From contig JASJOG010000053.1 in the NCBI GenBank assembly GCA_030142905.1, positions 487,501 to 551,500 of the forward strand: 64,000 nt of DNA. Reading direction: 5' to 3'. Shown here piece after piece: positions 23,748 to 35,497 of the stretch (position 1 is its first letter; each line of letters begins with the position of its first letter). The stretch comes from Heliopora coerulea (Eukaryota > Cnidaria > Anthozoa > Scleralcyonacea > Helioporidae). The notes beneath the pieces are model-generated. The model ran no database searches, was not told the origin of the DNA, and saw nothing but the letters and a program-made list of their open reading frames with translations. Position numbers and translations under genes: made by a program.

Positions 23748-26700
23748 TCATTGCGTATCTGTGTAATCAGTTTTGTCCATGGTGAAAAAGTCCTCGAGTT
23801 TCCATTGCAGCGTCTCGAACGTCGGTCTATCTTCCGGTTTGCTCTTCCAGCAATCGAGCATCATTTCATACAGCGGATCTGGACAATCTCTTGGCTTTTC
23901 CATCCGATAGCCGCTTTCCACCTTCCTTAATACCTCAGCATTCGACATGCCTGGATAAGGGATACGTCCGAGTGTGATTAATTCAACTAACAAAATCCCG
24001 AAGGACCACACGTCGGACTTGATTGTAAACTTGTGATATATTGCGGCCTCCGGAGCTGTCCACTTGATGGGAAATTTCGCACCTTCGCGGGCCACGTATT
24101 CGTCCTCAGTGACCACGCGACTGAGGCCAAAGTCAGCGATTTTCACTATGTTCTTCTCACCGACTAGAACGTTCCTAGCAGCCAGATCTCGGTGAATGTA
24201 GTTAGACTGCTCAAGGTAGGCCATTCCTTTGGCAACTTGCGCGCCCATGTCAATAAGCTGAGCAATGTTTAGTTGCTTTCCGTCTTTCCCCTGAAGGTAC
24301 TCAAGTAAGCTTCCGTTCACCATGAGCTCGGTCACGATATAAATTGGATCTCCCTGGGTGCATACGGCGTACAACTGAACCAACTTCTCATGCTTGAGGT
24401 TCTTCATCATTTGCGCCTCCTGCAAGAACGACTTGGACGAGTCATGCGACGTCCTGTTTCCCGACTTCAGTGTCTTAACCGCAACCGGCGTTTTGTTGTT
24501 CCACAATCCTTGCCACACCTCGCCAAACTGACCTTGTCCCAGCTTCCTCAACAAACATATCGACTCGCGCGGTATTTCCCATTTGTCCTTGGTGTCGTGA
24601 GAGAGACCCATGGTAGCTGGTATATCGATGTGCGGGCATGGTTGCTCCAAGCGAACGCAAAGACCACTCGAGTTTACTTGGTAGAAGGCTACCAGCTCTT
24701 TCAGCGTGTTGAAAGGCTCGCGACGAGAGATGAAGTAGCCACCACTGTCCAAGACTCGAATTCTGTAGTGCTTGATGCTCTCTCCGTCACGAACAGAAAG
24801 CGAGTAGCCCCCCGACTGGGTTTCACTCTCTCGGATAAGAAACCACCCATGTTCGCCGTGCATAATCAGAAGTCTTTCGGCATCACTGCGCTTCATATGG
24901 CCAAAAAACCAACTGAAAGATAAAACATTTACTTCATGCGTTGACAAGTTACATGTGTACATGGAATATCCTTGCACATTGCCCACAAAACACTACGAAA
25001 TGTATTTAGTAAGTGGTAAATAATAATGAGAATCTAATGAGGCCAGCTACTGTATGTTATAAAAACTATAGAACTTTATTTAGGATTGTCTAAGCTTTCG
25101 TCGCTCAATGTCGTTGAATAACGAAAGCATAGACAATCGTAAATTGGCCTCGCTCGATTCTTCTTATTGCAATAATGCTACTCAATGGCGTAGCCAGACG
25201 TCAGGGTATTTGTAGGCCCAGGAGACCAAACGAGCACACCAAAGGTGTGACCTTCTGGGGGGTTTAGGGGCATGCTTCCCCTGAAATTTTTAAAATATAT
25301 GAGGTTATGGCATTGAATACTTCTGGGGGAGCCAATGGATTTGATTTTTGCTGTCACTGAACTGAGTGGGGTTAAGCATTTGTACGTACTGCACTGAAAG
25401 TGGTTTTGAGCTTCAGGTACATTTTGAGTTTTTGTTTCTTTTTGCTTACACCAATTTCATCTCTGATTTATTTCTTTTTATAAATAAATTTGCAGACCTG
25501 GGCCAGCATGCCAATAGGCTGGGTCCATCACTGATGCTACTGAAGGACACTTTTACCAGATTAAAGTGGTAAATATTTAACATCTTAACTTATGATAAAG
25601 TAAATGGTTTGAGCCCATGAAAATCAGTACATGTTGGTGATGGTTCAGTACATTGTCAGATTAGTGTAGTCTTGAGAAAGGCTATTGGTGACTGATGTGT
25701 GAATGGCCTCAGCAGCAGTCATCTTGAGTTAACTCTAGCTTTTTGACCACTGCTGAGGCTGTCAAAATGTTAGTCACCAACAGTCTTTTTCAAGACTACA
25801 CTAACCCTGGATGATCCACCATCACCAACATTAAACTAATTATGCTTCTAATCCTTGTTCATAAGAAATATTCATCAATATTCATATTTGCCCACAAGTT
25901 TGATTTTATATTTAAGGGAGAGTGGGGGACCTATGCATTTCTTTGTATAATTTGAGGAGTTAGGGGCTTTTTATTATTACTTTTTATTTAAAAGTATTCA
26001 AACATGGTAATCTTTCAGTCAACACTGATTTCCAAAGGGCCAGGTAAAAAATTATTTACAAATGATTATAAAGTAAAGCACCACATTAATTAACTGTCTC
26101 CAAAAAGCTGCAAAGAAATTTTAAAACACATTTAATGATTACTTGATTAATGTCAAGGTCTTTCAACTTTTTCATTTCTTATTGTTTTCTTGAATAATCT
26201 TAAAGAATAATTTTGACCCTCCTTTAAAATTTTGGCATCAAACTTGTTCCAAGACAATGTTCCTCTATAGGAAAAACCTCTTTTAAGAAAGTTGGTTTTT
26301 GGTTTTTCCAGCAATAATTTGGTGTCATTACTATGCAAATGATAATTACCACAGCCACTTCAGTCTCAAGATTCCAGCCAGTGGTTTGGTGTTCATGGCC
26401 TTGTGCTCACTTGGCATACCTTGCTTTAACAATGACAGAAGCTTCTGCTGTAATTAGCATCTTGACCCAAATGGTAATTAATGTAATTGAAGGACAAAAA
26501 TGAAATTCACTAAGGCCTAGTGACATGGAACTGTCACATATGATTCTTCACCTTCATGTGGTGTGTGTAATTACCTTACAAGAGCACAATCCCTATTTGC
26601 AATTTGTGTGTGACATATCCTGATGACTTCTGTTAAAGTGAGCAGTATACATCAAGGCAAACAGTTGCTTGCAACTGTTCTAATGGCCTCCCAACTCGTT

Positions 26701-28831
26701 CTTACTAGAACGAGTTCAAAAACGCATGCTGTCTATTTTATCTCCAGGAGAGTCATACCAGCAAAATCTAAAGAGCTTCGAGCTACCAACACTACAAAGC
26801 CGGAGATATGATTTGTGTGAAAAACTTTTCAAAAAGATTATGTGTGATCAATCACACAAATTATACGGATTACTTCCTCAAAGATACCAACCAAAGTACA
26901 ATCATAGGAGAAAGAAAACATTTAATATTCCTCGAACTAATACCAAGCGTTACCAAAATACTTTTATTCCATCAATGTGCAGCTTGATCAACAATAAACT
27001 TTAGAGATTCTATATATTATAACATTTGTATATACAGCTTTATTTATACTTACTTTAATGTCCTATATTTTTTCATAATGTGAATTAATTATGCAATTCA
27101 GCTACAGGGCTGCGATGTAATTATTTTGATAAACTATCTACCTATCTATCTCATCTAGTTGGTTCCTCTGATTACATCTATTGAACAGAACTGTTAGAAT
27201 ACCTCACAACATTTCATTTTTCGGCATGTGCCTAATTTTTAAAGAGAACTCTTTTTAGAGAGAACATGAACATGGCTGGTGTGACTTCAAAATGCATGCT
27301 TAGACAGTTGTATTCCTCACAATTTATCAGTATAGTGAGTGTAAGGGCAAAACATATTAAGGGTTTTATTCAACATGGAACATGGTATTCCAGTCCAAAA
27401 TGTTTGAGTTTAACTTGTAAAAGTCAAGCCTGGTGTTCACTACCAACATGCAACATAAGTGCAATGGCATATGCAAGTTCTGATGATAGGTTAACCCCCC
27501 AAGTTCTGATGATAGGTTAACCCCTTTCTACCTGAGTAGTTCAATAAGTGCACTTGGCCATGAAATGTCAACTGTCCTGTCCTATAGTGTGATGATAACT
27601 CTTTGTGTCTTAGTTCCCAATGAAAACGAGTTTTTACAACTGCAACACAGCATATGGATCATGAAATTGTAATTTTTTAATATATGTCCTCAAAATCATC
27701 AATAATTTATGATATCACAAAAGAAATCAGTACCAACACATAATTTGGAAATGTGGACAATTTTTTAAAAATTTTGACAGCTTTAAACTCGATTTTCTCA
27801 TTAACCCATTAATGGGCAGGCGTCCCAGTCCGCTAAATAAGATTGCTTGGTGTCATCCAGAATAAAATTTCGAATAGCCAGAATGAAATTGAAAATACTT
27901 AGTAAATTCTCAAATATGTCTGGCATTAGCTAAAATAAGATAGTACAGAAGGGTCCTGTTTTTTGAAAGTGGCTTTGATCAAATAAACTAGCCATTTGTT
28001 AAAGTAAATGAGAAAACGTTAGACGACGTCAGAACAAGGTGTGAGATTGTTTTGGAAGCTCCCTTGTATATGATGGGGCAGGAAATCAAGCAGGATGAAC
28101 GCAACAACTCGAGACCGAAGCTCAGGTTTCCTGACCAAAAACTTGAACCGAGAATAGATCTGTAAGTTCCATATAATAGCATATGAAAAAACAAAAGTCA
28201 ATATACGATTGAATTGTATACAAATGCATTCGATGAAAGTAAATTTCAAGTGAAACTAAAAAGGTGCAATTCAAAGGCCACTGAAATGCGGATGCGGTAG
28301 AACAACGTAGGAAATAATGGATCAAAACGTTAACCTTTGAGGAAATATCTGCGTATTTACAGTTATTGTAATGGTAAGGCGTGACAACTGTAGTAACACT
28401 GGCCTTGAGTTGTCAGATGAAACCCACCTAATACACGAAAAACGCGTCGTTGAATTATATCCACAGCACATAATAGTTTTAGATTAAAAAACTATTACTT
28501 ACTCTTCAGTGTGTAAGGATGAAGCAGGAGCGATATAGTTACTAGGAACAAAACCAGACTGACCAGAAGACAGAGATTTCGCCTGCCACCAACCACCGTC
28601 AGTATTGTTTATAATCTCCATTTTCTCACCTTTCTTGAAACTAAGGTCTTCATCAGTTCTCGCCTCATAATCGTACAAAGCAACATATATAAGCCGATCC
28701 CGGCCAGAAATTGTACCTCCTTCATCTCTAGGAATTGGCGGATTATTCGAAGCAGAACCATCATCGGTTCGTACTATTGCTATGAACGGCCAACTTCTAA
28801 GTCTCTTCAGTTTACACTGTGTACAACCCAT
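23748..28831 (-). CDS. FRK: FRK-like Src-family non-receptor tyrosine kinase
   Basis: Two coding exons, 28831..28503 and 24912..23748 (phase 2 junction), encode 497 residues. Residues 1-7 (MGCTQCK) give Gly2 for myristoylation and Cys3/Cys6 for palmitoylation, pointing to the inner plasma membrane. SH3 covers about 48-105 ([22 protein letters not shown]). SH2 covers about 111-203 (WFFG, FLIRES with Arg137). The kinase domain covers about 228-482: GQGQFGEV loop 235-242, VAVK Lys256, HRDLAARN with Asp352, DFG Asp370, activation-loop Tyr382 ([16 protein letters not shown]). Tail Tyr493 (TDYTDTQ) is in the place of the inhibitory Csk site. HRDLAARN is the FRK/BRK/Src42A form; Src, Fyn and Yes have HRDLRAAN. 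The whole SH2 plus kinase region sits in one exon, unusual for the family. The 3.6-kb intron holds a palindromic MITE and two LINE fragments. The gene is divergent from EIF3H. Confidence 0.93.
25180..25300. repeat. Possible DNA-transposon end fragment
   Basis: The stretch from tggcgtagccagacgtcagg to ggggcatgcttcccctgaaa resembles terminal remnants of cut-and-paste elements. No matching second end was located, so the call is tentative. Confidence 0.25.
25615..25840. mobile_element. Palindromic MITE (copy 2)
   Basis: Starts taaatggtttgagcccatg and includes gtacatgttggtgatgg; the right arm is the inverse, ending accatcaccaaca. The loop contains aatggcctcagcagcagtca and its near inverse, with no tandem GC-rich unit. 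Lies in the kinase intron. Confidence 0.75.
26153..26338 (-). pseudogene. Non-LTR retrotransposon 3' fragment
   Basis: The minus-strand frame reads [18 protein letters not shown] followed by a lysine-rich stretch ending LRLFKKTI. This matches the C-terminal tail after reverse transcriptase in LINE polyproteins, where a serine/phenylalanine-tryptophan block precedes a FKK motif. Only the tail is present and it starts without a proper gene context. Confidence 0.5.
26686..27004 (+). pseudogene. LINE pol C-terminal fragment
   Basis: The frame from [11 protein letters not shown] through [19 protein letters not shown] to [10 protein letters not shown] is the conserved region after the reverse transcriptase in CR1/L2/jockey-like elements (QKR-LRII-P, then L-TL-RR--LC--LF). 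It is 5'-truncated, as usual for non-LTR insertions, and lies in the kinase intron. Confidence 0.7.
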
Positions 28832-29364
28832 GGCGGATCACTTCCTTACAATGTTTTGACTACGGTAGAGGTCCTGACTTTTTTTGATTTCACCTGGTTT
28901 CCATTTCAAGCTCTTTGACCTTTTTCTGTGTAAAAAGCCAGACGGTGACAAGAATACTACACGTACACGCTCATCTATTTCCTCGAAATTCCCCGAATTG
29001 TCTTCGGAATTAATGGTAGCCTGGAACTCGTTGCTTACGCCAGTAATGTGGCTAATTAACATTTTAGGATACACGGGAACAGACGGAATTTCTGAACGAG
29101 CCCACCTGCCGACACATTGTACAAATTCCCTTGTCGCTTCAGCTTCTCTAGGTAATGATTAAGTCAAGCAGGGTACTGTTAAGAGATTAGTTTGCATTTA
29201 TAAAAAAAATTATATTTGATATGGTTCCAGTAGAAAAGGAAAACTGTAAAAGAGGCGTGCTCGAAAGGCGACTTAGGAGAGAAAAAAGGCGCATAGGGCG
29301 ACATTTTAGTCGCATCAAATAACCTACCAAAGGATTCTGGGTAATATCGTAGTTCTGTTTCAAC
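28832..29364. promoter_or_regulatory. Shared divergent promoter region, kinase and EIF3H
   Basis: The 533 bases between the two start codons contain no other gene and must hold both 5' untranslated regions and core promoters. No TATA box was placed with confidence. Confidence 0.5.
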
Positions 29365-30684
29365 ATGGCCGCTAGAGATAGAAGTTTGCGAGTGCCACAG
29401 TCACCGAGACAGAAGATTGAATCGGTTATTTTGGAGGGACTGGTAAGTGAAGTAAACGCGTTGTTTTACTTATCAGCTTTGAATGACTTAAACTATCAGT
29501 TTTTTCTGATCATCATGGAATGCATTTCGGTTTTCCCCGAAGAAATAATTTTAATAACTTTCAACGAAAAACTTTAGTCACACTGGTTGTTCACTTGTTG
29601 CTCCGAGTAGAGCCATTTTTGCCAACAACAGAGTTCATGATGTGTATTTATAAGTAATACCATGAAATGAGGTGTATTAGCTATTAAACCTCCCGCTCGA
29701 TGAGGGTCATTTAATGGCTTATATATAGGAATTGACCTCAGACACACAACTAAAAGATTTATACATACAGACAGCGTAATGCTGTTTTACATACTATATC
29801 CTTATTAGGATCATAAAAATTTTATGATGCAAAATCTTATCAAGGAATAAGGCCAAGCTGTTTAAAGCTATTGCAATTTTAAACTTGCCCATACCTCAAA
29901 AACAAAGTCTAGTAATAAAGATTACTGCCCAGCAAATAATTTTGAAAAAGCCCATATCTCAAATAAACATATCAGGATACTTAGAAAGATACTTTAATGA
30001 GGAACTAATGTTTCGTTACTTTGCAAGCAACATCATCAGAGTAAAGTGACGAAACATTAGTTCCTTATTAAAGTATCTTTCTAAGTATCCTGATATGTTT
30101 ATTTGAGATATGGGCTTCTTCAGAATTATTTGCTGGGCAATAATCTTTATTACTAGACTTCGATTTCCACCTGGTATCTCAACTGCTGAAATCCTAACCT
30201 CAAAAACAACTTAACTGTTTTCACATACAGTTTGAAGGTAACATGTGTTTATCCAATATTTTCATAAATATTCCACACTAGCATATTCCTGGTAGATCAC
30301 TGATTAATTTCCATAATGAATTTAGGTTGTCCTCAAAATTATTCAACATTGCCAAGAGGAAGGCTCAGAAGGTGATGTGGTCCAAGGTGTTCTTCTTGGA
30401 CTGGTTGAAGGTAACAAGCTGGAGATTACCAACTGTTTCCCATTTTCACAGCATTCAGAGGAAAATGATGAAGAAGACAGTAAGTTGTTTAAATGAGTAT
30501 TTTAGAATATATATATATATATAACTGCAGATGGAACTGTTTTGGCCTACTGGGCCTCATCAGTGCAGTGCTGACGAGCAGGATGGAGAAGCCTATATTA
30601 TATAGGCAACTCAAATGTTCCACACTTGTGGTACATCTAAGCCATGCCAGAGTGCTCTAACTAGAGACTAGTGAGCATGCTCAT

Positions 30685-30732
<48 letters not shown>

Positions 30733-30883
30733 TGTTTATCACAGCTTTTTAACTCTAAAGCTCATATATATATATATATATATATATGAGTAGTTATATA
30801 TAGTGTAGTTATATATATATATATGAGTAGTTATATATAGTGTATTATGTATATATATATATGAGTAGTTATATATAGTGTAG

Positions 30884-30928
<45 letters not shown>

Positions 30929-33900
30929 CTTTAGAGTTAAAAAGCTGTGATAAACAGTCAGAAGACAATGACAAAGAAAGCAATAAGTTTTTGTAATGAT
31001 TATATTCAGAATATATAAGTCTTTCAAAGAAAAAGTAAGAAAAAACTGCATTAAGAATACAGTCTGGGTCTTTTGATGAAACATGAGTCAGGAATATTTT
31101 ATTAAGCCTTTCAGGCCCAAGAGTTGTCAGAGTTGTGTATAGTGTCCAAAAATGCCTAGAAGACAATGTGGGTTGCACGTAGTCACTTTAATCATAAGAA
31201 CCTTTATTCGAGCAACAAGTTAAAAATTAATAAAATAAGAACTGTAGTCATAGGATGAATATTAATGCCCAGCTCAAGATTCAAATGTGAATAGCCATGA
31301 CAGGATTAATTCTAACAAATAACTGAACATGTTAGTTTATACAAGTTTTACTGATGTTTTGTTGCTAACGCACAACATTTTCAAAGTGATATACATGATG
31401 GATAAGGTAAGGATATAAATATCATGTATAATCATGTATAAATATCATGTATATCACTTTGAAAATGTTGCATGTTAGCAACGAAATGTCAGTAAAGCTT
31501 GTATAAACTAACATGTTTAGTTATTTGTTGTGATTTACCCTGTCATGGCTATTCACATTTGAATCTTGAGCTGGGCATTAATATTCATCCTACGACTACG
31601 ATTCCTGCCTGGTAAATCCTTGGTCAAAATAAGAACTGAGTGCTTTAAAGGAACTTTCTTTAATAAAATCTCTTTCCTGTGGAATAGCTTGCCTGAGAAG
31701 CTCAGAACAAGGAATCTTAATCCATCTTCATTTAAGAACCATTGCATAGATTTTAATAAAAGCAAGGGCTTTGATTCTGAACATTTATGTGTAACTTGGG
31801 CATAAAACATTTTGCCATGTGACATAGTTAATACCCTTTTATCTTTAATTTTTTTTTAAATTTTTTTTAAATTTTTTTCTCTTTCAGTTTACAGGTGAAC
31901 TAGCATGTATGGTTCTTATGTAATGTTTCAAACATGAGTTGGTGTTCTTCCTTTGATTTCTAGATACTGAGAAATGAGTTGAAAAACAAGGTGAAGCCAA
32001 GTTTTTTTGATGAGCTTCAAAGTATCTAGAAATCTGAGGAAGAACACTAAATGAGTGTCCGAAATGGCTTCTCAAACGAACCAGTATTTTAGGCAAAAAT
32101 CCAGCCTAAAGTTAGAAAAATTCAGCTGTAATCTTCCTCCATTTCTAAATACTGATTAATTATGTATTTCTTTTGTTTTTGCTTTATGAATTATTAATGA
32201 GTTTGAGAAGTTCCTTTCTAGTGTTCCCCACTGCACTTTCTTTTAACTAATCATTTTTATGCATAATTAATTGTAATCACAGTGAAAACAGATTAAATTA
32301 TTAAATTATAAGTAATGTAATGGATGCATACAAGTCAGACAAAAACTTGTCGTTGTCTTGAAAGAAATTTCACTCTTAGCCCTTGAGAGTATTGCAGTTA
32401 CATATTTTCTGTGAAAAGAAGAAAATGACCGTGTAAGTCCAGCTTCAGCTTATACTATGATTGCTTCTTGCTATCTATCTGCCTAATTCTTCAATTAAGA
32501 AAATTCAGTGAGTACTTAATTTTGGGTGGACCTACTTGGTCATTGGACAAATCGGGCCCACCTTGGCCTTCTCATGGCGGCACGACTGACAACAGCCAAT
32601 ATGCTAACACGTACAAAAACCATTACCAGCCATTACTAGCACATACACTGAATTCCTTTATCATCATGAAACCTAATGTTTATTATTCTTGTCTTTCAGT
32701 TTATTACCAGATGGAGATGATGAGACACTTACGGTCTGTCAACATTGACCATTTGCATGTTGGCTGGTACCAATCCACGTACTTAGGAGCATTTGTCAAT
32801 AAGAATTTACTGGAATCCCAGTTCAGCTATCAAAATTCAATCTCAGAGTCTGTTGTTCTTGTGTACGGTAAGTATTGCATGAGTTTACCTTCAAGCCGAA
32901 ACCCTCCCTGGTACTACTGCTTCTGTATTTGGAGCAGGCTGTTTCAAGTTCAGAGAAAAGCTTAAAAAAAAAAAAACACATGCCTCTTGGCAAACGTTTT
33001 TTAGCTTTTCATAAGTCTCACATAAAATAAGAACAAGCAAGTCACAGAAACTTCAAAACCTTTGGCTGGCAAATTCTCATGTTTGCATACTCCTTGCCAA
33101 TCAAGGGTATTAGCCAGTCAGTGCTGTCATATAAACTGTCGTATTCTTTTTTTATCCACACAGATCCGCTCAAAACCTCTCAAGGTCTGCTCTCATTTCG
33201 TGCTTTACGCCTTTCTCAGAAAATGATGGAGTTGTATTCAGACAGAGAATTTACCCCAAGCAGGTAAATTTCTTTTAATGTCCTGTAGTTGCTGGTTTTG
33301 CATACTTTCTCTGTACTTACATATTTTGTTAAGAAGGACGTTCCCTGAAAACATTTGATAACATGGTTTGAGGAACGTGAAGGGGTTTGACACGGTGTTT
33401 AATGTTGACCTATCCCTGCCTTAACGGCAGGCTGCTATCGATTTACGTTTAACTATTTAGTGTCCAAAAGTTTCCTATTAGCGAGTCAAATCGTCTGGCA
33501 TTAGCCACAATAAAACAATAGAAGATTCCTACAGAAATTAAGAAGCTAAATTTTAAACAAGCGAACGAACCGCTGACGGGGCGCGTGCTTTGAGGATTGT
33601 AAAGGGAAATGTCAAAGTTTTGGGCGTTTTCCAGTTCCTGCCGAGACTTGTTGCCTTCCTGCTTTCTGTGAGTGTCTCATGAATTTGAGTAAGAAACATA
33701 CTCTGAAGAATACCATGTTGTAAACTTAATATTTTAGCTATCAGACAAGGCGAAACAAATCACGATAATACTTCGACTTTATTTCAGGTTTGACAATGAC
33801 TTTGAAAAAAGTCGTAATATTACCGTGATTTGTTTCGTCTTGTCTGCTAGCTCGAATAATAAGTTTACAAGATGGAGTTCATCGGATTATGTCTCTTACT

Positions 33901-34775
33901 ATACTTCTTTAAGTTGTCGGCTGGTAATGGTTTTTCTGTCATGAATGTTTTTGCTGCTTTCGTTAGATAAACGTTCTTCCGCCGTTCTTTTGCAGTTTAA
34001 GCAAAACTGGTTTGAAACACGATGAAATGTTTGAAGAGATCCCGTTGGTGATCAGGAACTCCAACTTGGTCAATACTCTGTTATGTAAATTAGATGAATC
34101 TTTAACGGAACCGGAACAAAACGACTTTCTTTCACTGGCACGTGGGTGAGTTACATTAAGTTTAATTTAGTTTACCTGGGGACTTTTAGAGTGACTTCTA
34201 AAACTGGAATTTATCTTTGCTAATAACGTTGGTTCCCACGCTGACATAGTGTTTTTTCCTACTAGTACCTTTATCGAGAAGAACGTTCAACTTCTCATGG
34301 AAACAGTGGACGAGTTGTGCCAAGATACCCAGAAGTTCCATAATTACCAAAGAAATTCTGCTCGCCAGCAGCAACAGAAAGATGCTTATCTTCAGAAAAG
34401 GGCAAGTAACATCTTATTGGGTTGATGACAAATGGGTTGCGTTGTCAAAAAATCTATTTTCCTCATTCCTTCTTTAATGTGTACGAGTATGCGAAATCTT
34501 ATTTTCAAATTTCTCATTGATTATTAACTCTTTTTTTTTTTCTTTTCTTTTTTTTTTTCCAGAAAGCTGAGAACCAGTCACGGAAAGATCGGAACGAGAG
34601 ACCCTTGCCTGATGAGGACCTGTCGAAGATGTTTAAGCCTTTACCAGTTCCCTCGCGGTTGGAAAACCTGTTGCTGTCAGGACAGGCGGAGTATTACTGT
34701 AAAGAGATCAACGAGTTTGCCTCCCAAAGTTTCGCGAAACTGTTTCTATCAGAAGCGCTCCAAGGATCGCAGTAA
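29365..34775 (+). CDS. EIF3H: Eukaryotic translation initiation factor 3 subunit H
   Basis: Seven exons, 29365..29442, 30326..30479, 32700..32867, 33164..33263, 33996..34145, 34266..34401 and 34563..34775, encode 332 residues (human about 352). The MPN domain runs from about residue 25 to 165: [43 protein letters not shown] and [13 protein letters not shown]. As in other eIF3h proteins the JAMM metal-binding residues are incomplete, so it is a non-catalytic scaffold. The C-terminal part has the QQQQK run and [20 protein letters not shown], both conserved. It is part of the eIF3 complex in the cytosol that recruits mRNA to the 40S subunit. Intron 6 has a GC donor (AGG|GCAAGT). Introns 2 and 3 carry fold-back repeats, TA microsatellites and a LINE tail. 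It is tail to tail with DSCC1. Confidence 0.96.
29890..30190. repeat. Large fold-back element with hammerhead-like core
   Basis: Arms of about 120 bases are near-perfect inverses (left includes gcccatatctcaaataaaca; right includes tgtttatttgagatatgggc). At the centre, the minus strand reads CTGATGA, a stem-loop, then CGAAACATTAG (30005-30039). It lies in EIF3H intron 1. Confidence 0.75.
30532..30563 (-). ncRNA. Hammerhead-like motif (degenerate)
   Basis: The minus strand reads CTGATGA, then GGCC-CAGTA-GGCC as a perfect stem II, then AAAACAGTT where GAAAC is expected. The missing G of the core suggests it no longer cleaves. It lies inside EIF3H intron 2, next to a TA microsatellite. Confidence 0.35.
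30690..30927. repeat. TA microsatellite cluster
   Basis: Several (TA)n runs separated by gagtagttatatatagtgta units. Flanking copies of ctgtttatcacagctttttaac and its inverse show a further inverted repeat around the tract. Confidence 0.9.
31240..31620. repeat. Large fold-back element with hammerhead-like remnant
   Basis: Inverted arms of about 130 bases: left contains gaatattaatgcccagctca, right contains tgagctgggcattaatattc. Near the centre, right-arm 31480-31495 reads gcaacgaaatgtcagt, a diverged GAAAC-GTC box preceded by a gttgc/gcaac stem. Confidence 0.7.
31590..31805 (+). pseudogene. Non-LTR retrotransposon 3' fragment
   Basis: The frame [19 protein letters not shown] followed by NSLPEKLR and [10 protein letters not shown] matches LINE polyprotein tails (RT--FK-SFFNR---LWNSLP, then FK). 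5'-truncated, in EIF3H intron 2, overlapping the right arm of the fold-back element. Confidence 0.6.
33455..33530 (-). repeat. Hairpin repeat family copy (partial)
   Basis: Carries gcgagtcaaatcgtctggcattagccac in EIF3H intron 4; one end is missing. Confidence 0.45.
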
Positions 34776-35497
34776 TCGTGATTAAAATACTAGACATAAT
34801 TTCCTCTCACAGCGTACTTCCATTTGCCATGGTCATTACATAAATTCACAACGTGATTCCGGGTTTTATGACTGGTTTCACTAGTGGAAGAGTTGTAGGG
34901 ACAAATATTTTATACCATATTTGCTGCTGGAGTCGAATGAGCCGACTAGAAATAAGCAAGCATAGCGATTTAAAATCGCTCAGGTTCTACTCAAATTTTT
35001 GATGTATGCGAGTGAAGCTCTGCATAGTCAAGATTCCGGCAAATACTGCACGAAGCTTAGTTTTTATGACTACTGTTCGCGCGACTGCCGTAGAAATTTT
35101 GGTACTGCACTTACCATGTTCGGTTGCCTAACGCACTCAAAAAAAAAAAACTGGATTGCTATATTTAATGATCAGTAACTTTATTATACACCATATTATA
35201 CACTATGTTATAGTACATGTTTGCACTGGTAATTTTTGGTCTACATAATCAGGCCAGCGGTATCACGCGAAAAATTACACATCGCGAGTCGTAGACCTGG
35301 CGTTACATCGAATGAACGATATGATGTCTACACCGAGAACTATTGCTTTGACTTCTCTTGAACCGATTAGGTTTTCTCCTCCATATTTGACGTTCCTCTC
35401 TCTCCCGTACTTTGATTGGTGATATTACTACATAAGCCAAAGCAGAGAGATCTTCGATGTTGACGAGCTGTCTTCTACGAATGGCTTCTCCGTTCTT
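34776..35497. other. Convergent spacer between EIF3H and DSCC1
   Basis: Holds both 3' ends. Nothing else was recognised apart from a short poly(A) run at about 35139 and AT-rich sequence at 35160-35220. Confidence 0.5.

Noticed and set aside
24390..24923. 177-residue plus-strand frame
   Set aside because: Antisense shadow of the kinase exon; no splice or family support.
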